DNA of 64,000 bases, from NCBI GenBank assembly GCA_041392205.1, contig JAWKMO010000005.1:97711-161710 (forward strand), in the 5' to 3' direction. The notes under the pieces were generated by a model. It was not told the origin of the DNA and made no database searches. It saw only the letters and a list, made by a program, of their open reading frames with translations. Shown one piece after another: positions 18,167 through 25,904 of this stretch; the stretch's first letter is position 1; each line of letters begins with the position of its first letter. Origin of the DNA: Halomarinibacterium sp041392205 (GTDB taxonomy: Bacteria; Bacteroidota; Bacteroidia; Flavobacteriales; Flavobacteriaceae). The position numbers were made by a program, and so were the translations under genes.

Positions 18167-19780
18167 TTATTTCTTAATAATGCGAAGAGTCTGACTTACG
18201 TTATTTTCTGCAATAATTTTTACAAAATAAATCCCCGAGGCCCACGATGTACAATTAAGAGTAATTTCATTTTTATGGATTTCATCTCTAGTAATTAGCT
18301 GCTCGCCTTTTGAAGTATAAACAATCACCTTTTTTAATAAAACCTCTGCCTCCAATAAGAGTTGGTTTTCAACCGGGTTTAGATATCGTATTACCAAAGG
18401 AATTTCCTTATCGCCAACACCTAATTCTTCATCCAAAAAATTTTGGGCATACAGTCTTTCACCACCTCCTTTATTTTCAATAAAAACTGCTACACTTTGA
18501 TGATTTACGGGGGTTGTATAATGAATTCTACTTTTATTAGCACTAAAAGTTGCTACGGGACGAGATTCTTCAGGCCAAACAAAATCACCGTTTTCATCTA
18601 AGTAGACCACCTCTAAAGTTGTAGGCGAAGCTCCGTTATCAAATCCTTTTTTTAAGAGAAACAACGGACTATCATTTTTCAATTGCAACGCACCGGCATG
18701 AACATTATCACTTCCAATGGCATAGACTTCTTTAGCATTGTCTCCCAAGAGTCTTGCCCCTGTATCTTTGTCAAACTTTTGCACATATTCGCCGTTTTCA
18801 CTTTGCGAAGTATTAGTATAATTACAAACTGCCCAAATATTTTGAGAACCGGCTTCAAAAGCAATTTCAGTATACGTTTCATAGTTGGTTTGATTGGTAT
18901 CAAAATCAGATCCATTGATACCCCAAGGCAAAGTGCCATCCGGGTCTATACGCTGTAAAAAGGAGTCAAATCGTACTCCTGTAGACCCAAAATAACCCAT
19001 ATACATTACATCTCCATCCTGCAATCCTGTATAGCTTCTGTTAAAAGCTGTTGCCTGACTACAAATTTGCACTGCAGTTCCCCAAACGGTATCTCCATTA
19101 GCATCGTACCTTTGTGCATATAGATGAGAGTTAATCCCGCCAATTAATTTATGGTATACCAAGCCAAAATCACCTCCCGAAAGTTCAAACAAATTGGCTG
19201 GTGCGGTATCTGTAGCACCCACTTCAATGGGTTGATTTGAAGGCCAAAGATTGTTCCCATTAGTATCTATTTTTTGTAACAAACCACCCGATCCCGAGTA
19301 CCAACTCACTATAATACTACCATCCAAAAGAGGAAGTACTGTCACCAAATTACCATTCCCAATATTCTCTCCCGAAGGGCCCCACAGACTGTTTCCGTTG
19401 GCATCCAGCTTAAATACAAAAGCAGGATCTCCTCCTCCGGTTCCGGTAACCCCAATGTACAGATTATCATTGGCGTCCAACACCATACTCCAAATAACCG
19501 TAAAGGTACTCATAGGGATAAGATCACTTACCAGAGCACCATCGTTTCCTAGCAATTGATTGCCATTAACATCCAATATTTGCAATCGTAGTTCGTAATT
19601 GGTAGGTGCTGCTACCGATTTCCAAAAAACCACATACGTATTACCATTAGCGCCTCCAAGGGCTTTCATATCGCCCCCTTCACTATCTACTACTAAGGTA
19701 TTTAAAGCTGTATCGGTGGTCCACTGTGCGTTGGCAAAAGTGAAAAAGAAGATTAAAAAAAAGGCGGAAAGAATTTTCAT
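18167..19780 (-). CDS. T9SS-sorted propeller-like secreted protein
   Basis: 537 residues. Signal peptide (MKILSAFFLIFFFTFANAQ) and then about 430 residues of repeated blade-like units, each centred on 'D.NGN.LWG' or similar (LDANGNSLWGPSGENIG, KIDTNGNNLWPSNQ, YDANGDTVWGTAV, IDPDGTLPWGING, YLDENGDFVWPEE). This is a beta-propeller-like pattern of uncertain class. The last 75 residues are a T9SS sorting domain (VRYLNPVENQLLLEAE, VIVYTSKGEQLI, WASGIYFVKI, TLRIIKK). It should be secreted and perhaps anchored at the surface. Its promoter falls at the end of the E1 gene, so it need not be in the paa operon. Confidence 0.82.
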   Translation of the reverse strand: MKILSAFFLIFFFTFANAQWTTDTALNTLVVDSEGGDMKALGGANGNTYVVFWKSVAAPTNYELRLQILDVNGNQLLGNDGALVSDLIPMSTFTVIWSMVLDANDNLYIGVTGTGGGDPAFVFKLDANGNSLWGPSGENIGNGNLVTVLPLLDGSIIVSWYSGSGGLLQKIDTNGNNLWPSNQPIEVGATDTAPANLFELSGGDFGLVYHKLIGGINSHLYAQRYDANGDTVWGTAVQICSQATAFNRSYTGLQDGDVMYMGYFGSTGVRFDSFLQRIDPDGTLPWGINGSDFDTNQTNYETYTEIAFEAGSQNIWAVCNYTNTSQSENGEYVQKFDKDTGARLLGDNAKEVYAIGSDNVHAGALQLKNDSPLFLLKKGFDNGASPTTLEVVYLDENGDFVWPEESRPVATFSANKSRIHYTTPVNHQSVAVFIENKGGGERLYAQNFLDEELGVGDKEIPLVIRYLNPVENQLLLEAEVLLKKVIVYTSKGEQLITRDEIHKNEITLNCTSWASGIYFVKIIAENNVSQTLRIIKK

Positions 19781-19807
19781 AGTTAAAATATAATTACGTT
19801 AAAACAC

Positions 19808-19815
19808 CAAATGTA
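19808..19815 (-). promoter_or_regulatory. -7 element TACATTTG
   Basis: Exact TAnnTTTG on the minus strand, 27 bases before the ATG of the T9SS-sorted propeller-like protein and just after the E1 stop. A -33 TTG was not found at the right spacing. Confidence 0.4.
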
Positions 19816-19816
19816 T

Positions 19817-21901
19817 TTAATAATTTAGTACTTCCAGTATTTTTCTTTTCACTTTTTTTACGGAAGGAATCATAGTTTGTTCCAATGTTGAATTTAACGG
19901 AATGGCAGGCATATTTTCGGAACCTACAAGCATTACTGGGGCATCCAAATATTGAAAACACTCTTCTTGAATTTTGCCTTGAATGCTTCTGCTAAAACCA
20001 TTTTCTGAAGGTTCTTCGGTAACAATTAAACATTTACCACATTTTTTAACGCTTTTATAAATGGTTTCCCAATCAATAGGATGCAAGGTTCGTAAATCCA
20101 CAATTTCAATTCGGTCTTGCATATCCAACTCTTCCGAAGCATTCATGGCCCAATGGACACCCATTCCATAGGTAATAATGGAAAGTGTTTCTACCTCCTC
20201 TTGTTTCCAAATTTCCTGTAACACCCATGCTTTTCCAAAAGGGAGCACGTAGTCTTCTGATGGTTCCAAGCTAGTGGCGCCTTTAGTGCCGGGAACTTTA
20301 CTCCAGTACAATCCTTTATGTTCAAAAATAACTACTGGATTTGGATCGTAATACGCAGCTTTGAGCAAACCTTTTAAATCGGCTCCATTACTGGGATAAG
20401 CTATTTTTAATCCGCGAATATTGGTCACAATACTTTCCACCGAAGACGAATGGTAGGGTCCCCCGCTTCCGTAGGCGCCAATAGGTACTCTAAGAATCAT
20501 AGAAACCGGCCATTTTCCGTTTGACAAATAACAACTTCGGGAAACTTCCGTAAATAATTGATTAAGCCCTGGCCAAATATAATCGGCAAACTGAACCTCC
20601 ACAATCGGTTTTAATCCTACGGCACTCATCCCTACCGTAGAACCCACGATAAAGGCTTCTTGAATGGGCGTATTAAACACCCGATTGTCCCCAAACTTTT
20701 GTGCTAAAGTCGCCGCTTCACGAAACACGCCTCCCAGCCTTCCTCCAACATCTTGACCATACAACAAACACTCTTTGTGTTTTGCCATCAATTCCTCTAT
20801 TGCAAATAAGGCGCAATCTACCATCACAACTCTTTCGGCATCTTTTGGAGAACGTTCTCCTACCTCTTCAGTGATGGATGTTGGGGCAAAATCGTGCGTA
20901 AATAAATCTTCTGGTTTTGGGTCTTCCGCTTTTATTGCTTTTTCAAAATCGGAGCGAACTTTAGCAATACATTCATTTTCTATTTGCTGAATTTCGCTTT
21001 TAGTATATCCATATTCCTCCATCAGCTTTTGCATTTTCGGATACGGATCTTGAGTGCGAGCTTCTTCCAAATCGTCTCGATACCACTCCATACGAACCCC
21101 CGATGTATGGTGATTTAACAAAGGAACCTTTGCATGGACCAAATAAGGACGTCTTTCTTTACGTATAATTTCAATGACTTTTTGAATAGTTTGGTAGCTT
21201 TCTTCAAAATTGGTTCCGTCGATGGAAATTGCTTCGAGTCCGTGAAACCCCTTGGCATATTCAAAAGCATTTTGCGCACGAGTTTCTTCGGCATTTGCTG
21301 AAATATCCCAACCGTTATCCTGCACTAAATATAATACAGGAAGTTGCTTTAAAGCCGCCATTTGAAAAGCTTCGGCAATCTCTCCTTCGGTAACAGAAGC
21401 ATCTCCTAACGAACAAACTACTACCGGTTTTTCATCCAGATTACACAACCCTTCTGCTTCCTTATACCAAAATCCCAATCCTACCCCTGTTGCAGGAATG
21501 GCTTGCATTCCTGTGGCTGAACTTTGATGTGGTATTTTTGGTTTATCATCCTCTTTTAAACTGGGGTGCGAATAATAGGTTCTTCCACCGGAAAAAGGAT
21601 CGTCTCGCTTGGCTAATACCTGAAGCATTAAATCGTAGGGTTGCATCCCAATAGCTAACAACATGGAATCATCTCGATAGTAGGGAAAAGCATAATCCTG
21701 AGGTTTCAATTGCATTCCTACAGCCGTTTGTATCACCTCATGACCGCGTGATGTGGCGTGAACATATTTGGATACCGCCTTAAAGTTTTCTTCATACAAA
21801 AACGTCATGGCTTTGGCGGTGCAAAGGTTGGCAAACGCTCTAACCAAGGTTTCTTTATTTACTTTTGAATTCTTCAAATTTATTTTTTCTTCCTTTATCA
21901 T
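19817..21901 (-). CDS. 2-oxoacid dehydrogenase E1, fused alpha-beta
   Basis: 694 residues: a natural fusion of the alpha (about 1-340) and beta (about 350-694) parts of a branched-chain-type 2-oxoacid dehydrogenase E1. It decarboxylates a 2-oxoacid with thiamine diphosphate and passes the acyl group to the E2 lipoyl arm. The ThDP motif is seen as VVCSLGDASVTEGE ... QDN; alpha signatures include HATSRGHEVIQTAVG and YYRDDSMLLAIG; beta signatures include LLYGQDVGGRLGGVFREA, EVQFADYIWPGLNQL and LRVPIGAYGSGGPYHSSS. It overlaps the E2 stop-start by 4 bases. The E3 gene is not in the window. The real substrate (branched-chain oxoacids or phenylpyruvate) is not shown by sequence. Confidence 0.93.
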   Translation of the reverse strand: MIKEEKINLKNSKVNKETLVRAFANLCTAKAMTFLYEENFKAVSKYVHATSRGHEVIQTAVGMQLKPQDYAFPYYRDDSMLLAIGMQPYDLMLQVLAKRDDPFSGGRTYYSHPSLKEDDKPKIPHQSSATGMQAIPATGVGLGFWYKEAEGLCNLDEKPVVVCSLGDASVTEGEIAEAFQMAALKQLPVLYLVQDNGWDISANAEETRAQNAFEYAKGFHGLEAISIDGTNFEESYQTIQKVIEIIRKERRPYLVHAKVPLLNHHTSGVRMEWYRDDLEEARTQDPYPKMQKLMEEYGYTKSEIQQIENECIAKVRSDFEKAIKAEDPKPEDLFTHDFAPTSITEEVGERSPKDAERVVMVDCALFAIEELMAKHKECLLYGQDVGGRLGGVFREAATLAQKFGDNRVFNTPIQEAFIVGSTVGMSAVGLKPIVEVQFADYIWPGLNQLFTEVSRSCYLSNGKWPVSMILRVPIGAYGSGGPYHSSSVESIVTNIRGLKIAYPSNGADLKGLLKAAYYDPNPVVIFEHKGLYWSKVPGTKGATSLEPSEDYVLPFGKAWVLQEIWKQEEVETLSIITYGMGVHWAMNASEELDMQDRIEIVDLRTLHPIDWETIYKSVKKCGKCLIVTEEPSENGFSRSIQGKIQEECFQYLDAPVMLVGSENMPAIPLNSTLEQTMIPSVKKVKRKILEVLNY

Positions 21902-23223
21902 ATAGCCCTATTCCCATCAAACTGTTCCATCTCATCGGCGATTCTTCGTAAAAACGAACCTGCCAGATATCCATCTACAATTCTGTGATCGAACGAAAGT
22001 GACAGATACATCATACTTCTAATTTCAATCACATCGCCTTCTGGTTTTTCGATAACTTCAGCCCTTTTCTTTATAATTCCCGTAGCTAAAATGGCAGCTT
22101 CCGGCTGATTGATAATAGGTGTCCCCATGAGACTCCCAAAAGTTCCCACATTACTTATGGTGAACGTGGAGCCTTTGGTTTCATCAGCAGATAATTTTCC
22201 ATCCCGCGCTTTCGAAGCCAAATCATTGGTAGTTATGGCTAATTCGGCTAACGATTTTTTATCCGCATTCCGCACAACGGGAACAATTAAATTCCCTGAG
22301 GGCAATGCTGTCGCCATTCCAATATGGATAGCTTCCTTTACAATGATGTTTTTTCCATCCAACGAGGAATTAATCATTGGGTAATCTTTAATTGCTTTTG
22401 CAACACATTCTATAAATAAAGGTGTAAATGTGAGCTTTTCATGGTATTTTTTTTGAAAATCTACTTTCACTTTATTTCTCCAATTCACCATCTCTGTAAG
22501 GTCTGCTTCTACATACGCCGTTACATGTGGGGAAGTATGCTTACTGAACACCATATGGTCTGCAATCATTTGTCGCATACGGTCCATCTCTACAATCTTT
22601 CCTTTGCCTTTGTCAAATTGTAAATCGGGAATTTTAAATCCGTTAGTTTCTGAAACGGGTTGTGCAAATTTGAAGGGTCTTCCATCGGCAATATAATGCA
22701 TCACATCACTCTTCCGAAGTCTGCCTTCATTTCCGGTTGCCGGAATGCGGGCCAATTCCTCAAAACTAATATGGTGTTGTTTTGCAATACTTTCCACCAA
22801 AGGTGAAATAAATACATTGTCATTTACTTGAAATGCCTTTGTAATATTTTGAGGCTTTTCTTTTTTTGTAGCTGAAACAGATTCAGCTTGCTTCTTAGTT
22901 TTTTGAGACGTCTCGACTGCACTTCGACTAAGCTCAGTGCCCACGCTCGATGGGGCCGTTTTTTTCTTTTCTAATGGTTTTCCATCACTGTCTATAATAG
23001 CAATAGGAGCTCCTATTTCAATCACTGCATTGGGTTCATACAACAATTCCACAATAGTCCCTGAAAGGGTCGAGGGCACTTCGCTATCTACCTTATCGGT
23101 GGCAACTTCCAGCAAAATTTCATCCACTTCAATAGTATCGCCTTCAGCTTTATTCCATTTAATGATGGTAGCTTCGGTAATACTTTCACCTAAGCGTGGC
23201 ATTTTGAATTCGATGTGTGGCAT
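21898..23223 (-). CDS. 2-oxoacid dehydrogenase E2 (lipoamide acyltransferase)
   Basis: 441 residues. Lipoyl domain at 1-80 with lipoyl lysine K44 in LEVATDKVDSEVPS; peripheral-subunit (E3/E1-binding) domain at about 138-183 (FISPLVESIAKQHHIS, GRLRKSDVMHYIA); catalytic acyltransferase domain at about 205-441 with the active-site motif DHRIVDG near the C-terminus. It transfers the acyl group made by E1 to CoA. The linker at residues 91-107 (PSSVGTELSRSAVETSQ) is encoded by a dispersed palindromic DNA repeat that has kept the frame open. The E2 start shares its first base with the paaY stop (23223), and E1 overlaps downstream, so the three genes are translationally coupled. Confidence 0.94.
   Translation of the reverse strand: MPHIEFKMPRLGESITEATIIKWNKAEGDTIEVDEILLEVATDKVDSEVPSTLSGTIVELLYEPNAVIEIGAPIAIIDSDGKPLEKKKTAPSSVGTELSRSAVETSQKTKKQAESVSATKKEKPQNITKAFQVNDNVFISPLVESIAKQHHISFEELARIPATGNEGRLRKSDVMHYIADGRPFKFAQPVSETNGFKIPDLQFDKGKGKIVEMDRMRQMIADHMVFSKHTSPHVTAYVEADLTEMVNWRNKVKVDFQKKYHEKLTFTPLFIECVAKAIKDYPMINSSLDGKNIIVKEAIHIGMATALPSGNLIVPVVRNADKKSLAELAITTNDLASKARDGKLSADETKGSTFTISNVGTFGSLMGTPIINQPEAAILATGIIKKRAEVIEKPEGDVIEIRSMMYLSLSFDHRIVDGYLAGSFLRRIADEMEQFDGNRAI
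22905..22955. repeat. Dispersed palindromic repeat, family 1, copy inside the E2 gene
   Basis: Core TCTCGACTGCACTTCGACT, then AAGCTCAGTG and CCCACGCTCGA. Nearly identical over about 40 bases to the intergenic copy at 28414-28463. It stays in frame with the E2 protein and falls in the linker after the lipoyl domain. The shared core suggests one element family with several derivatives in the window. Confidence 0.85.
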
Positions 23224-23819
23224 CAGTTTCTTTTATATTCTTGTAATGTTTTATAAAAATCTTCTTGTTTGGGTCTCTGCTTCGGAATTTCTCGCAAGGG
23301 TGCTACTTCTTTCAATGTTTCAAAGCAATCCTTGGGTAATTGCTGATACAATTTGGTTCCAGCGGTTTTCCAAGCTATCATGTCATCGGTAACTTCTTTA
23401 ATAGCTTTCGCAGGATTACCAACAATCAATTGTCTTGCTTTAAAAACAGTTTCGGCTTTAACAAAACTCAAGGCACCTACAATACATTCATCGCCTATGA
23501 TCGCATCATCCATTATCACGCTATTCATTCCTATTAAACAGTTGCGTCCTAAATTAGCCCCGTGAATCACGGCTCCGTGTCCAACGTGAGCACTTTCCTT
23601 TAAGACGATACTTTTACCGGGAAACATATGTACCGTACAATTTTCCTGCACATTAACTCCATCTTCCAGAATAATTTCTCCCCAATCACCGCGAATGGCA
23701 GCCCCCGGACCTATATAGCAATTTTTCCCAATAATCACGTTACCGGTAACCGCAGCCAAAGGATGCACAAAACTGGATTCGTGAACTACGGGAATATGTC
23801 CTTTAAAAGTGTAAATCAT
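23223..23819 (-). CDS. paaY: PaaY-like hexapeptide-repeat hydrolase (gamma-carbonic-anhydrase fold)
   Basis: 198 residues, left-handed beta-helix made of hexapeptide repeats (VHPLAAVTGNVIIGKNCYIG, then HVGHGAVIHGANLGRNCLIG). The residues usually binding metal (three histidines of the gamma-CA fold) appear as CTVHMFPG, SAHVGHGAVIHGA. PaaY of E. coli is a thioesterase that relieves the pathway of dead-end CoA adducts; the location inside a paa operon supports this name over a general carbonic anhydrase. Length fits (E. coli PaaY 196). It overlaps the E2 start by one base and follows the broken S41 gene after one base, so it is co-transcribed. Confidence 0.85.
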   Translation of the reverse strand: MIYTFKGHIPVVHESSFVHPLAAVTGNVIIGKNCYIGPGAAIRGDWGEIILEDGVNVQENCTVHMFPGKSIVLKESAHVGHGAVIHGANLGRNCLIGMNSVIMDDAIIGDECIVGALSFVKAETVFKARQLIVGNPAKAIKEVTDDMIAWKTAGTKLYQQLPKDCFETLKEVAPLREIPKQRPKQEDFYKTLQEYKRN

Positions 23820-23820
23820 A

Positions 23821-25075
23821 TTATTCTTTATGGAATAGTTTTACCGTTTGATCGATCCAATCTTCGTTTAGATTTAATTCTATATCCACAGGAATACCTA
23901 CTCCTTCATAGGCTAGAAACTCTGAAAAGTTCATGTCGGTTACTTTGTAATAATAGTTGCCGGAAGGTAATACCACCCGATTTCCATAATTACTTCCATA
24001 ACTTAATATCCCGGAGGAAGAGTGCCCTAATACCTTCACATTTTTTGAGAATCGCATACGTTGGGTAGTAATTTCGGCATTGCTGGCTGTTTTAATATTT
24101 ACCAAAATATAAATTTTCCCCTCTTTAAATTCTTTTTCTATAAATTTTTGGAAAGGCTTAGACACTTTATCTCCCCCACCAGAATTATTCCTAAGATCTA
24201 AGATGAGGTTCTTTTCCATCTTCAAATTCTTCAAGTCATTTAAAAAAAAGCTGCCTCATTTCTATTAGAATCCTGCATCCCAAAAGAGCCCAACCGAATG
24301 TATGAAATACCCTCTTTAATTTTTTTGTACTCAAATGATTTGGAGGTGTCATCCAAATTAAAATAATCTTTTGCAATGTATCCTTCTTCCAGTTTAACTG
24401 TATTAATCTTCCATCTACAAATTTTTCATTAGAAATAGCAAGCCATCTTTTATCTTTAAAATGTGCGTGATGATAGTAATAATTACCTTTTGAGGAAGGG
24501 TGTAAACGAAACACTAATTGACCCTTCTCCCAAATTGGAAAAGGAGCTTTTAATACAATTCCGTCATAATATGTTTGCCCCTTAGGTTGAAAAACGCCAA
24601 CCTTAAACCCATCTTTATAATATATACCTTCCAATTGATGGAAAGGAGCATTACTTAGCCTCCTTTCTAGGGAATCTAGTGCTATAGAAGTTTTAGGAAA
24701 GTTTAAAAATTCATCTGAAGTGAGATAGGCATTAATGGTTGTTTCTTCTGAAAAATTTTCGGAAGAAAGCAATTTTGGAACAGACCGTAATCTAAAATGC
24801 TCATCATCGATTAAGTAGGACAGTTGATTTAATAAGGCAAAACAATCGAATTCCGTTTCCTTGCAAGAAATTTTATTTTTTAAATCGGAGTATTTTACAT
24901 CAAAATCTTCTTTACGCTTTCCCTTTATTTGATCTTTATAGGAAACTGTTTTTTGAATTTCTGAATAATAATATTCCAAATCTGCTTTACAAAAGCAGTC
25001 GTTTTGAGAAATTGCATTTTGTAGGGTGAATTGCAAAATAAAAAAGAAGCCTATTGTATTCAGTTTTACGATCAT
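23821..25075 (-). pseudogene. Frameshifted S41-family (C-terminal processing) protease
   Basis: Two minus-strand pieces (24236-25075 and 23821-24234) together make one S41 protease-like protein. The first has a signal peptide (FFILQFTLQNAISQ) and a domain with no catalytic residues; the second has NLILDLRNNSGGGDK, the substrate-gripping S41 motif, and a serine region around TASNAEI. Between them the frame changes twice. Adding one base to the run at 24369-24372 and one to the run at 24242-24249 joins everything into a reading of about 415 residues. Both are single-base losses in homopolymers. It overlaps the crotonase stop by 4 bases, so it belongs to the operon. It is unusual for an aromatic-degradation operon and may be intact in reality. 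Confidence 0.8.
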
Positions 25076-25827
25076 CCCTTATACTTTTTCAATGTTTCTT
25101 TGGTAAATTCTGAAAGCACCAATCTTCCGGAAATCGCAGCTCTTTCAGCTAATAGTGTATCCCAATCTTCGGTTCCTTTCCAAAACATGGTTTTCATTTC
25201 GGCCATCGCTTCCGGATTGTAGTTACAAAGGTTCTCTGCAAATTTTTGAACCGCTTCATCCAATTCGTCTAAAGTATCAAACACCTGATTGAACAACCCC
25301 TTTTGCAAGGCCCAATCGGCGGAGTAAAACGTATTCGCATCAATCGCTATTTGGCTCATTCCACTTACACCCAACTTACGTTGCACTGCAGGACCCACCA
25401 CAAAGGGGCCAATACCTACATTTAATTCACTTAATTTAATGGAGGCAAACTTAGTGGCCATACAAAAATCTGTGGCAGAAGCTAGTCCAACACCTCCTCC
25501 AACGGTCTTTCCTTGTATACGCCCAATAATAAACTTGGGGCACTTACGCATGGCATTGATAACGTTGGCAAAACCACTAAAAAATACTTTTCCTGCTTCT
25601 GGATTAGTAATGCTAATTAATTCTTTAAAACTGGCTCCTGCACAAAAAGTTCGTTCGCCACCACTTTTTAAAATAAGGACTTTTACCTCATCGTTTTGAC
25701 TTGCATGGTTGATATTATCTACTAGAGAAGCTAATAAATCTCCTGGCAGACTGTTGTGTTCCGGATGGTAAAATTCTATGGTGGCAATCCCATTGTAGGA
25801 ATGTTGTTTTACATAAGGTGTTGTCAT
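25072..25827 (-). CDS. Enoyl-CoA hydratase/isomerase family protein (probable PaaF role)
   Basis: 251 residues, crotonase fold. It has the oxyanion-hole segments RTFCAGASFKELI and IQGKTVGGGVGLASATDF and one acidic residue in the usual place (IKLSELNVGIGPFV). The second region reads VVGPAVQRKLGVSG rather than the PGAGGTQRL of classical hydratases, so activity may differ. By elimination it could be the 2,3-dehydroadipyl-CoA hydratase step (PaaF), because PaaG is clearly the other crotonase at 31725. I leave the gene symbol empty since the sequence itself does not decide. It lies between paaZ and the S41 gene, overlapping the latter by 4 bases. Confidence 0.75.
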   Translation of the reverse strand: MTTPYVKQHSYNGIATIEFYHPEHNSLPGDLLASLVDNINHASQNDEVKVLILKSGGERTFCAGASFKELISITNPEAGKVFFSGFANVINAMRKCPKFIIGRIQGKTVGGGVGLASATDFCMATKFASIKLSELNVGIGPFVVGPAVQRKLGVSGMSQIAIDANTFYSADWALQKGLFNQVFDTLDELDEAVQKFAENLCNYNPEAMAEMKTMFWKGTEDWDTLLAERAAISGRLVLSEFTKETLKKYKG

Positions 25828-25860
25828 ATTTTTTATATTTTCAATTCCAGAAAAAGACCA

Positions 25861-25900
25861 TCCCGCCTTTCAGGCACCCCTCCTCAATAAGGAGGGGAAA
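25861..25900. repeat. Intergenic double hairpin, repeat family 2
   Basis: Two adjacent hairpins: GCCT-TTC-AGGC (25865-25875) and CCCCTCCT-CAATA-AGGAGGGG (25877-25897). It stands in the paaZ-to-crotonase gap. The second hairpin shares its CCCCTCC/GGAGGGG arms with the repeat at 33021-33055. It has no T run on the transcribed (minus) strand, so it is not a normal terminator. Confidence 0.7.
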
Positions 25901-25904
25901 TTTT

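Noticed and set aside
22937..23392. Long open frame of 151 codons opposite the E2 and paaY genes
   Set aside because: It is antisense to two well-supported genes in a dense operon, has no start context or family resemblance, and its codon pattern reflects the opposite strand.
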